A DNA stretch of 27,210 nucleotides from Spirochaetales bacterium (lineage in GTDB: Bacteria > Spirochaetota > Spirochaetia > Sphaerochaetales > Sphaerochaetaceae). The translations under genes were made by a program, and so were the position numbers. Position 1 is the first letter of the stretch, and each line of letters opens with the position of its first letter. Below, piece by piece: positions 16,385 to 24,292 of this stretch. The stretch is taken from the NCBI GenBank assembly GCA_022785155.1, contig JALFRH010000152.1:1-27210 (forward strand), written 5' to 3'. The notes beneath the pieces were generated by a model. That model was not told the DNA's origin and did no database searches. It saw nothing but the letters and a program-made list of their open reading frames with translations.

Positions 16385-17534
16385 GCTTACTTGGCAGTAT
16401 AAGAATCAAGGTTGTGATGATTATCAAACCAAGATCTGTCAACAACACAGGGTTGTAGCTGCCAACCCTCTCATAGACAACATTAAGGATCAATGGAGAT
16501 ATGGCACAGCCAAGATAGTTTACTGCAACACATAGACCGTTGGTTGTGGTGTAATTGTTTTCATCTGTAATCTTCTTTGCCAACAACGATGGTGCCATGG
16601 ATTGGATGGTGCCATTGGTGGACAAAAAGAAAATATATACTACAAAGAGTTCCTTGCGGGTAATAAACAGAGTCAAGACAGCTGCTATAAAGCCGGAGAT
16701 CAACCCAAAGGACAAGGTCTTCTTCAAGCCGAACTTATCATAGGATCTACCCATCACCACCTTCATTATACATAACCCAGCCATAAAGGAAGCGTTTAGA
16801 GCTGAAGCATAGGTTCCCCCCAAGCCTGAATCCAAGGCTTTTGGAACCATGGTCTGGGAAACAAAGAGAGGTGTGACTCCCACAAGGAAGCTGAGGACCA
16901 GGGCCTTGTATAAGCCTTGAGGCTTAAGAAACTTCTGGTTCTTTCCTCTCTTCTCCATGACAACCTTGCTGTCGTCAATGAAGAAAATGGCCACGATAAT
17001 GGCTATGGAGAACATAATCAAGCCTGCTGTTGCATAGGCAGCCTGATATCCCCTATTCTCGATTATCCTTCCCAACAAAACACTCCATATCATTCCACCG
17101 ATTCCACTTCCCATAAAGGCGATACCTGTGGCAAAACCAGTGTTATCAGGGAACCAACTTCGTATCAGGATACTGAAGGCTGTGAAGGAGATGAAAGGAA
17201 GCAACAACCCTATAAAGAGGGATAGGGCATACATCAAAAACAATGGAAGTGGAAATGACAATAGAAAATAGAAAGTAGGGACCAGGACAGCTGAAACCAC
17301 CACTGCTGTCTTTAGCCTCACCTTCTCATACACTCTTCCAGAGAGAGAGGAAGACACCATATAGGAAAGGAACATTATTGTGAGGATAAGGGAAACATAC
17401 TCCCTTGGAATTCCCCTTTCATTGGAAATCGGAACCACAAAGAGCGTAAATGAGTTGATTACGCAGCCATATACAGAGGCCAATACAACCATGGCCCCTA
17501 TAACATTCATCCAAGCTTTCTTATTTCCTTTCAT
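16362..17534 (-). CDS. MFS transporter, OFA-like
   Basis: A 390-residue inner-membrane protein with about 12 hydrophobic segments, the standard major-facilitator size. The N-terminus (GAMVVLASVYGCVINSFTLF then SNERGIPREYVSL), GRVYEKVRLK in the first cytoplasmic loop and GRSYDKFGLKK at the equivalent loop of the second half fit MFS; the overall look is closest to the oxalate/formate antiporter (OFA) group of monocarboxylate transporters. The substrate cannot be assigned. It follows the DUF1576 gene by 12 bp on the same strand, with AAGGGG before the ATG, so the two are probably co-transcribed. Its 3' end overlaps the opposing Hpt gene. Confidence 0.87.
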   Translation of the reverse strand: MKGNKKAWMNVIGAMVVLASVYGCVINSFTLFVVPISNERGIPREYVSLILTIMFLSYMVSSSLSGRVYEKVRLKTAVVVSAVLVPTFYFLLSFPLPLFLMYALSLFIGLLLPFISFTAFSILIRSWFPDNTGFATGIAFMGSGIGGMIWSVLLGRIIENRGYQAAYATAGLIMFSIAIIVAIFFIDDSKVVMEKRGKNQKFLKPQGLYKALVLSFLVGVTPLFVSQTMVPKALDSGLGGTYASALNASFMAGLCIMKVVMGRSYDKFGLKKTLSFGLISGFIAAVLTLFITRKELFVVYIFFLSTNGTIQSMAPSLLAKKITDENNYTTTNGLCVAVNYLGCAISPLILNVVYERVGSYNPVLLTDLGLIIITTLILILPSKLRQSKTL

Positions 17535-17546
17535 CCCCTTTTCCCC

Positions 17547-18935
17547 TTAATCCATCATCTCGCCTTCCAGCTTATCCCCACGCTTTGAATAGTGGTCGAT
17601 AAGTGGTGAGAGAATCATTGCAGATAAGCCTGCAACAAGGCCTCCATTGTATAACATAAAACCGCCATGCATTACAGTTGTGGCAGTGCAAAGTACAGCT
17701 GAAACAAAGCCTGCAGCAGATCCATATCTCTTCCCATATCTTCCTGTAAATGGACATAGGCCTGTTGCGAAAGCCGCTCCGTTCATAAATGCCTGTGTTG
17801 AAAGAGACCAGGAGACGGGAACTGATAGCAGCTTGGATACAATTAAAACCAAGATATATAGCAAGATATATCCCGATAATACAGGCCATACATTTCTAAT
17901 ATTCTGTCCCGATGCTGAGAAGGCCACAGATGCCAAGACAATACCACAGGTGGCTCCTGTCCACCCTACCCCTTCAGTCAGGAGTATACATAAATCGAAA
18001 TACAGAACCATCATTATTCCGTATACTCCCAAGTTTATCATTGTGACTCCGTCTCCATACTTTTCCAGGAAATCACTTTTGAAGCCGGGATCCTCAATTA
18101 GGCTTCCAAAGCCTTTGAAAGACCTGCCGTTAAGGAACCAGCCTATGGCAATAGCCAATAGAAAGAGAGTGAAAAAGAAGAGGTTACAGATGATTCCCTC
18201 TTTTCCAGAGGAAGAAGAGGTAGGAGGCGCAATACTCTTTTCCGGAGTGATGCCGAAGATATTGTACATAAATGAGTACAGGAACATTCCAAGTAAGCCG
18301 AAAGCCAGGCCTCCATTGTATAGGCTCATTTCCCTATGGAGGAGCTTTGCCCCCTTCAGCATTGCAGGAATTGCAAAGCCCAGGGCGATTGAAAGTACCA
18401 TGACAACAACCAAGCCGAAGAGGGAAAAGACCCTACCCTCTATGGCGGTCAACGGGTAGCGGAAGAGTATTTCGCTAATAAAAGGAGCAAAGGCCGTGGA
18501 ATAGAAGGCCACAGATAGATAATCTCCGAAATTCTCTCTTCTGGCATGGGTGTAGACCAGAATTCCCAATACTGGTGGCCACATATTGAGAATATTGAGG
18601 CCATAAAAGCAGTGGGCAACCACCAAGAAGAAGCCTGCATATGTAGAGTAGTTGCACTTTGCTTTCAATAGAAACATCAAAAGCGTACACGATAATCCAC
18701 ATAATCCGGCATTAAGGAAGGAAGAAGCCAAGCCTCCCAGCTCAAAGTAGTCTGTGACTAGAGGAGATGGGGAGGATATTATCTTAAATAATCCCTTTAC
18801 TATCTCGCTTTTATCATCAATGAACAATTCAAGTATTATGGAGAGGGCAAGAAAAAAGAGGGAAAAATATAGAGCCACCAGCTTATCTACAAAGCTGTTG
18901 TCTATATCTATGACCTTGACCTCTCTTTTTTCCAT
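17547..18935 (-). CDS. DUF1576 polytopic membrane protein with internal duplication
   Basis: A very hydrophobic protein, 462 residues from the ATG at 18935; an in-frame TTG at 18977 would add 14 residues. Neither start has a clear Shine-Dalgarno. It matches the DUF1576 family of anaerobic Firmicutes and spirochaetes: two similar halves carry GLNILNMWPPVLGILVY versus GQNIRNVWPVLSGYILL, and SLYNGGLAFGLLGMFLY versus MLYNGGLVAGLSAMIL. The duplicated topology suggests a channel or transporter, but no function is established for the family as far as I know. A small soluble-looking insert near residues 250-262 (PTSSSSGKEG) lies between the halves. The MFS gene follows after 12 bp, suggesting a shared transport or metabolic role. 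Confidence 0.83.
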   Translation of the reverse strand: MEKREVKVIDIDNSFVDKLVALYFSLFFLALSIILELFIDDKSEIVKGLFKIISSPSPLVTDYFELGGLASSFLNAGLCGLSCTLLMFLLKAKCNYSTYAGFFLVVAHCFYGLNILNMWPPVLGILVYTHARRENFGDYLSVAFYSTAFAPFISEILFRYPLTAIEGRVFSLFGLVVVMVLSIALGFAIPAMLKGAKLLHREMSLYNGGLAFGLLGMFLYSFMYNIFGITPEKSIAPPTSSSSGKEGIICNLFFFTLFLLAIAIGWFLNGRSFKGFGSLIEDPGFKSDFLEKYGDGVTMINLGVYGIMMVLYFDLCILLTEGVGWTGATCGIVLASVAFSASGQNIRNVWPVLSGYILLYILVLIVSKLLSVPVSWSLSTQAFMNGAAFATGLCPFTGRYGKRYGSAAGFVSAVLCTATTVMHGGFMLYNGGLVAGLSAMILSPLIDHYSKRGDKLEGEMMD

Positions 18936-19050
18936 GGAGACAGAATAAAACAAAGAGGAAAGAAGTAGAAGAATCAAAGAGATTTTTTCTTGGATTATTC
19001 TTAGCCTGAAACAACTGGTTGGAGTCCTTTTCTGGGAGATGATTTCTCTT

Positions 19051-19089
19051 CAAAAATATAAGCCCTTGGATCTTACTCCTTGGGCTTAT
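19051..19089 (-). terminator. Intrinsic terminator of the lipoprotein pair
   Basis: On the minus strand ATAAGCCC (19089-19082) pairs perfectly with GGGCTTAT (19065-19058), loop of 16 bases. ATATTTTTG follows. It lies 20 bases downstream of the LRR lipoprotein stop. Confidence 0.83.
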
Positions 19090-19108
19090 TATGAAATAAT
19101 TAAGTTTC

Positions 19109-20320
19109 CTAGAATCCAAGTTCAAGGGATATCGGAAGAGGTAAATGACACTTGGTTACACCACTATATGTAAAAACATCCCTTCCAACGCTCTTCAGCC
19201 CTCTTCCTCCGTAGACTGCGCTTCCTATTTCCACGCAATGGGAGAAAGCTTCGTCTCCGATGGTCTCTACGCTATCAGGAATAATAAGGTCCCCTTGGAG
19301 ACTCTGGCAGCCATAGAAGGCTCTATCAGAAATAACCTTCAGTGATTGAGGGAAATATATCCTTCCATTAAGGCCATCAGCGTTCATGAAAGCTTCTTTC
19401 TCTATAGCCACTATGCTCTTAGGAAGAACTACATCACCATTAAGTGTACTACAGTCTCTGAAGGCCCTCTCTCCAATAGCCACTACAGGAACTCCATCAA
19501 TGGATTCGGGGATTACAAGGGATGAAATACCATCCTCATACCCTATTACTACATACCCCTCTTCTCCGGAGGAAAGATAGATACCGTTAAGAGTGATATC
19601 AGCGTCTTCTTCTGTAGCCCTCTCGAACTCAATTTCTGCGTCCTCTATATAATGGACATCTACGCCTTTTGTTTCATAACTATTTTCCAGAGAAGAAAGT
19701 ATCTCATCCTTCAAGAGGGCAAGTCTAGCCTCTATATAAGACAAAGCCTCAGTTTCAAGATATGCTTTGAAGTCTTCTGAGAGTGTGTCCAATTGCCCTT
19801 GGTTTTCAATGATGGAGTTATTTACATCATCCTTGAGAGCAGTCAGTTCTTCGTCTATTTTTGACTTTACATCACCCTCAATATATAGAAGAGCATCATC
19901 CAAAGCTTTATCAATGAGAGCTTCGACATCAGAGAGGGATGAAAGGACACTACCGGTTTCTTCTTCAACATAACCCAAGATCTCTTCTTTCTGAGAAGAG
20001 AGGGAAGAATCCAGGTAAGCCTTCATTCCACTTATCACATCAGGACTTAAACTATAGAGGGAAGGATACTCCTCCACTTTCTCTACTTGGCTTTCTTCCT
20101 TCTCATCCAAGGCTACTTCTTCCCTTATTTCTTCTTTATCAAGGGTAGTGATTTCACCTTCAAGAAAAGAATGGACACTATCAGGATCTACAGCGACAAT
20201 GACTCGGGGAGAGGCGGCATCCATGCCTCCCTGTATGAAGACTTTATCCAAAGTCTCCTCATTACAGGAAAGCATGAAGCATAGAACAAGGCTAAGGATA
20301 ACAACAAGTTTTCTTTTCAT
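19109..20320 (-). CDS. Lipoprotein with coiled coil and BspA-type leucine-rich repeats
   Basis: A 403-residue exported lipoprotein: signal peptide of 18 residues and lipobox FMLSC (Cys19). An acidic linker follows, then a helical, Glu/Ser/Leu-rich coiled-coil-like region (about 90-225) with repeated short LSSL and ALI stretches. Residues about 265-400 hold four to five BspA-type (LRR_5) repeats, e.g. AIGERAFRDCSTLNG, VISDRAFYGCQSLQG and TIGDEAFSHC. Such repeats mediate adhesion or protein binding in oral and gut bacteria. I chose the ATG at 20320 since AGGGG lies five bases upstream and it opens the signal peptide; an upstream in-frame ATG at 20362 overlaps the preceding stop and would bury the signal. 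It lies 41 bp after the B-repeat lipoprotein and is probably in one transcript with it. Confidence 0.86.
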   Translation of the reverse strand: MKRKLVVILSLVLCFMLSCNEETLDKVFIQGGMDAASPRVIVAVDPDSVHSFLEGEITTLDKEEIREEVALDEKEESQVEKVEEYPSLYSLSPDVISGMKAYLDSSLSSQKEEILGYVEEETGSVLSSLSDVEALIDKALDDALLYIEGDVKSKIDEELTALKDDVNNSIIENQGQLDTLSEDFKAYLETEALSYIEARLALLKDEILSSLENSYETKGVDVHYIEDAEIEFERATEEDADITLNGIYLSSGEEGYVVIGYEDGISSLVIPESIDGVPVVAIGERAFRDCSTLNGDVVLPKSIVAIEKEAFMNADGLNGRIYFPQSLKVISDRAFYGCQSLQGDLIIPDSVETIGDEAFSHCVEIGSAVYGGRGLKSVGRDVFTYSGVTKCHLPLPISLELGF

Positions 20321-20324
20321 ATTA

Positions 20325-20330
20325 ACCCCT
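20325..20330 (-). promoter_or_regulatory. Shine-Dalgarno that sets the LRR lipoprotein start
   Basis: The minus strand reads AGGGGT followed by TAAT and the ATG at 20320. It supports the start that places the lipoprotein signal at the N-terminus. Confidence 0.65.
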
Positions 20331-20331
20331 G

Positions 20332-20353
20332 GTACGGTGGAGATCCACCGTAC
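20332..20353. repeat. Perfect 10-bp inverted repeat between the two lipoprotein genes
   Basis: GTACGGTGGA and TCCACCGTAC are perfectly complementary and separated by two bases. In RNA this would be a 9-bp stem with a four-base loop. It sits in the 41-bp gap between the B-repeat gene stop and the LRR gene ribosome binding site. It has no T-run on either strand, so it is not a standard terminator. An mRNA stability or processing element is possible. Confidence 0.7.
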
Positions 20354-20361
20354 ATAAGCCA

Positions 20362-23300
20362 TTATTCAATGTCTGTATTCTTCTCGGATACTCTCAAGAG
20401 AACCCAAGTTCTTCCCTCTCCATCCTGCCAGTACTCTACTCTTTCCACATGCTTGATAGTGTTGGAGTAATCGACACCACTTGTCAGATAGATACTGCCG
20501 TCAACACTTCTATCAGATCTGGTGAAGGTGGTTCCTACCCATTGGGAAATAAGCCTTTCACCCATTTCCTGTGCTTCAATTATTGCATCGAAGAGATCCG
20601 GATTGTCTGAATAAGCCTTCTCATAGTGGTATCCAGCTTCTTCTGGAAGCTTTACCATCCAGTCTGGTCTGAGAATTCCATCCTTACCATAGACAAGCTG
20701 ATTAATCTGCTCTTTGGTCACTTCCCCCACTGGAACAGTATTCTTTTCCCAAATGGCATAGAACTTTACATTTCCTGTGGATCCTGCAGGGAGGACCAAG
20801 CCCTTTCTCAAGGCTTCAGTCTTATCTCCACCCATAATCCAGCCAAGGAATGTATATCCATCCTTTACAGGAGTAGCCAGATATATACCATCTGTTTCGA
20901 TAGTATATTTTGTCGGGTTTGTATTGTCATATCTATAATAGCCACCATCAAGATCATAGGAGATTGAGTATTCAATGGGAGCCCAAGTTGCTGTGAGCTT
21001 CAGGTCTGTTCCTCTATTTGTAAAGATGGTGTATCTCAAAGAATATGTTCTGCTTGTAGAATATGGATCCTCTGTCCAACCAAGGAATGTATAACCTAAT
21101 CTTGTAGGATTGGATAGGATTATATCCCTGTCAAGAACTGTATATCCACTTGGATTCTCGACACCCTTTGATAGTTTTCCACCGTCTAATTCATATTCAA
21201 TTGAATACTCCTTGGCCTTCCACTGAGCCACGAGAGATACATCTCCCATATTTCCAGAGTAAATGGTGTACTTCTTATACAAGTCTCCATCTTTCTCTCC
21301 CTCTACTCTCCAACCCTGGAATTCGTAGTTGGCTTTTTCAGGTGTAGGAATAACATGGTCTCCATCAAGATATGAGTATGAAGAAGGATACTCATCGATC
21401 TTTCCACCCTTGGTATCAAGATTGATGGAATACTGGCATGGCTTCCATACAGCAACCAGGTTCTTGTCTCCAGTAGTACCCTTGGAGAATTCATAGATGC
21501 TTCTGGCCTTACTTGTAGCCTCCCCTTCCAGAATCCAGCCTACAAAATCATAGCCATTCTTCTCCGGGTTGATTACCTGGAATGCAGATTCAACTGTATA
21601 CCAGCAGGCATTTTCAGCCTTTCTATTCAGGTCGGAACCGAAGATGACGCCGTCTTCATCGTAATCGATGGTATAAGTGATGACCTTCCATACTGCCTTC
21701 AGGGCAATGTCTCCTACGCTGCCGTTTACAACAGTAACATATGGAACCATTTCCTTGGAGCCAAAGTATGTGCCGTCGATTACAATTCCAGTACCGTCAA
21801 GAATTGAGGTGACCAGGCCTAGAATCTCTTCTGTCTCCAGGTCGCTGTAGGCGATGTTCAAGACACCATTCTCCACCACACCTGTAACTCCTGCCTCATT
21901 CATCAAGGAGCTGAGAAGAGCCTTTGTCTTTTTGTCAAAGAGTGAAGTGTAGATTTCCATGTGATCCGAGTAGGCATTGAGGTTCGTCCTCACATCATCC
22001 TTCACCAAAGAAAGTGAGAACAGAGTGGATCTGTCACTGTCTTTATTGGTCCAACCCACAAATTCATAACCATTCTTCACTGGTTTTGTTGTGGTGAAAG
22101 TAGGACTCTCGACACTGTATTTATCCACATACTCACCAATAAACTCTCCACCATCAAGATCATAGTCAATGCTGAAATCATAAGGCTTGAAGACAGCCTT
22201 CAGCTCCTTATCTCCAGGAACTGTAGTATCCAAGGTCTTGAATGGTTCGTTATTCTCGTCATATACCCAACCCTGGAAGACATAGTTTTCAAGTTCCGGT
22301 TCAATAAAGACAGGAGAATCTGAGTTGAAGGTAAAGGTGAGAGGCTCTTCAGAGGTGATGCTTCCACCGCTGAGATCGTAGGAGAGAGTATATACGTTTG
22401 GAATCCAAACGGCACTTATAACTCTATCGCCGCTTGATCCGACGGAAAGAGAGTAATCAGCCTTTGCTTCATAAGACTCTTCGCCATCTTCAATCCAGCC
22501 TTTGAATGTATATCCTTCAAGAGTTGGATTGATCAGAGTGAAGCTATCCAACACAGTATAGCTCTTCGGATTCTCAGGAACGACTTCAGGTTCTGGAAGT
22601 GGTTCCGGCTTAGGTGAATAGAGCACAATATTCTCGTTGTAGTCGATTGTATAGACTACAGGAGTCCAAAGAGCATCAAGAGTAATGCTTTCAGGAGATG
22701 TGGTGTCCACTGTATAGTCAATAAGAGGCTCGTCATCTCCACTCTTCCATCCGAGGAAGACATAGTCTTCTTTTTCAGGAATAGGAAGAACAAAGGATTC
22801 TTCGTCAAAGACAAAGGAAGAAGGAGCATCCTCAACTACTCCTCCATTAAGGTTAAGAGTAATTGTGTATGTGTTTGGAGACCATACAGCATGGTACTTT
22901 CTGTCACCTATGGTTCCTTCTTTTATCTCTTCTGTGAATCTAGCCTCCCATGGCTCCTCTCCATCCAGTATCCAGCCCATGAAGGTATAACCAGTCCTCA
23001 TGGGATTGGTGAATGTAAAGCTGTCTTCAATTGTATATGTGCCAGGGTTTGTTATTACTTCTTCCTCAACTATTTCCGTTTCCTCTGAGGGGACCACTTC
23101 AACAACAGGAACAACTTCCTTTTCTTCATACAGCACACCTATTTCATCGTAGGTGATGGTGTAGACTATTTTTTCAAAGACAGCTTCATATTCCAAGCTC
23201 TCTTTCATACTTAGGATATCTATAGAAAGGTCTTTGGATACTGTGTCCTCACCCACTCTTCTCCAGCCAATAAAGTCATAGCCCTTTCTCTCCAATGTAG

Positions 23301-24162
23301 GAAGAGGTAAATGATAACTGGCGATTGCGCCGCTGATGATAGACTCCACGTCCCCTTTAAAATAGCTATCAAAAGGAGCATTTACCTTTATTGAAAGACC
23401 AATTAAGGATCCCTTGAACCAGGCACTATTTCCCTCTACTCCGGTTTCCAATTTGGCCTTGCTCAAGTCAGGAAGAAATAGTGCTTCATAAGACTTGGAG
23501 CCCTTTTCTTCGTCAATTCTTATTTCAACGCTCTTAGATAATTCTTCCTTTCCCTCTTCCTTCCAACCGAGGAAGATATAGTTTTCCATTGAGATTTCAG
23601 GAATTACCATTACTCTATCCTTCTCAGCCTTTTCCATTACATCTGCAATAGAGACGGGAGAAATGCTGTACATAGGAGCGGAAACAGTAATATCGAACTG
23701 AGGATGTGAAGCTTTTATGGATAGAATAGAGTCACCGGAATCCATGGAGAAGGCAATGGCATTTACATCCAACTTGAATACTGCTTCAAGCTTCATATCC
23801 CTTTCGATGGATGAGAGCTTGATCTGCTTTCTATTATCGAAGGAATCGGCGTCTATATCATACCAACCCAAAAAGATGTAGCCATCTTTCTCCACTGAAG
23901 GCATTGAAACATATCCATTGTCATTGGCTTCAGAGAGTAAGACATCTACGTCTTCCTTAATTGTTCCGCCATTAAGGTATACTTCAACCTTATGATCGTT
24001 GATATAAAGATAATCGTCGATTATCTCAGCCTTGATAGGCTCGATTACAGGTTCTTCCGCAATCTCAACAACCTCGACTTCTTTGGTTTTGTTGGAAGCA
24101 CAGGAAGCAACCAAGAACATAATTGACAAGACAAAAACAAAAAGTACTACTCTTCTTTTCAT
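20362..24162 (-). CDS. Large lipoprotein with 12 InlB B-repeats and LPP20-like C-terminus
   Basis: A 1266-residue exported lipoprotein: signal peptide, lipobox VASC (Cys21), a Glu/Val-rich linker, then twelve Listeria-Bacteroides (InlB B-type, Flg_new) beta-grasp repeats. Each is marked by GYxFxGW and a closing AVW/ALW: Trp at 100, 200, 300, 397, 472, 556, 632, 704, 876, 951, 1029 and 1109. Repeat 8 has an insert of about 90 residues (720-812). The last 120 residues (RPDWMVKLP ... EAQEMGERLISQW ... RTWVLLRVSE) resemble LPP20-family lipoproteins. No transmembrane or sortase anchor is seen; attachment should be by lipid. Likely a surface-exposed or periplasmic binding/adhesion protein; function unproven. 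Strong Shine-Dalgarno (AAGGGGGA) before the ATG. First gene of a two-lipoprotein unit. Confidence 0.9.
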   Translation of the reverse strand: MKRRVVLFVFVLSIMFLVASCASNKTKEVEVVEIAEEPVIEPIKAEIIDDYLYINDHKVEVYLNGGTIKEDVDVLLSEANDNGYVSMPSVEKDGYIFLGWYDIDADSFDNRKQIKLSSIERDMKLEAVFKLDVNAIAFSMDSGDSILSIKASHPQFDITVSAPMYSISPVSIADVMEKAEKDRVMVIPEISMENYIFLGWKEEGKEELSKSVEIRIDEEKGSKSYEALFLPDLSKAKLETGVEGNSAWFKGSLIGLSIKVNAPFDSYFKGDVESIISGAIASYHLPLPTLERKGYDFIGWRRVGEDTVSKDLSIDILSMKESLEYEAVFEKIVYTITYDEIGVLYEEKEVVPVVEVVPSEETEIVEEEVITNPGTYTIEDSFTFTNPMRTGYTFMGWILDGEEPWEARFTEEIKEGTIGDRKYHAVWSPNTYTITLNLNGGVVEDAPSSFVFDEESFVLPIPEKEDYVFLGWKSGDDEPLIDYTVDTTSPESITLDALWTPVVYTIDYNENIVLYSPKPEPLPEPEVVPENPKSYTVLDSFTLINPTLEGYTFKGWIEDGEESYEAKADYSLSVGSSGDRVISAVWIPNVYTLSYDLSGGSITSEEPLTFTFNSDSPVFIEPELENYVFQGWVYDENNEPFKTLDTTVPGDKELKAVFKPYDFSIDYDLDGGEFIGEYVDKYSVESPTFTTTKPVKNGYEFVGWTNKDSDRSTLFSLSLVKDDVRTNLNAYSDHMEIYTSLFDKKTKALLSSLMNEAGVTGVVENGVLNIAYSDLETEEILGLVTSILDGTGIVIDGTYFGSKEMVPYVTVVNGSVGDIALKAVWKVITYTIDYDEDGVIFGSDLNRKAENACWYTVESAFQVINPEKNGYDFVGWILEGEATSKARSIYEFSKGTTGDKNLVAVWKPCQYSINLDTKGGKIDEYPSSYSYLDGDHVIPTPEKANYEFQGWRVEGEKDGDLYKKYTIYSGNMGDVSLVAQWKAKEYSIEYELDGGKLSKGVENPSGYTVLDRDIILSNPTRLGYTFLGWTEDPYSTSRTYSLRYTIFTNRGTDLKLTATWAPIEYSISYDLDGGYYRYDNTNPTKYTIETDGIYLATPVKDGYTFLGWIMGGDKTEALRKGLVLPAGSTGNVKFYAIWEKNTVPVGEVTKEQINQLVYGKDGILRPDWMVKLPEEAGYHYEKAYSDNPDLFDAIIEAQEMGERLISQWVGTTFTRSDRSVDGSIYLTSGVDYSNTIKHVERVEYWQDGEGRTWVLLRVSEKNTDIE
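20743..23985 (-). repeat. Twelve-unit protein repeat array (InlB B-type)
   Basis: This stretch encodes residues about 60-1140 of the large lipoprotein. Units 1-3 are spaced by exactly 100 residues (Trp 100, 200, 300) and are divergent. Units 4-12 are spaced by 72-84, apart from the expanded unit 8 (172 to the next Trp). Pairs 4-5, 6-7 and 9-10 share a long-short alternation. Confidence 0.8.
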
Positions 24163-24292
24163 CTAAATCCCCCTTAAGGAGTAGATTACCACTCATTTTT
24201 TCAAACCTCAAGACTGTGGAAGAAAACAATGATGGCTTTTAGTACATTTTTTCGTTCTATTAATTATGGTTATTATTTACAAATGGAGTAAA

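Noticed and set aside
17647..18459. A 270-codon plus-strand open frame opposite the DUF1576 gene.
   Set aside because: It mirrors a hydrophobic minus-strand gene with clear internal duplication; the plus-strand product is Pro/Lys-rich with no domain.
18935..18977. TTG start for the DUF1576 gene, giving 14 more residues.
   Set aside because: The added residues are open in frame, but no Shine-Dalgarno supports the TTG. The ATG is preferred, though not firmly.
20743..23985. The repeated region considered as a CRISPR array or DNA tandem repeat.
   Set aside because: Periodicity is at the protein level (about 75-100 residues) with diverged DNA; there are no short identical repeats with spacers.
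24183..24211. A TTGAGG, 17-base spacer, TAATCT set upstream of the large lipoprotein gene that could be a promoter.
   Set aside because: The -10 matches the consensus poorly, and the implied transcription start would fall right at the edge of the Shine-Dalgarno. Not convincing.
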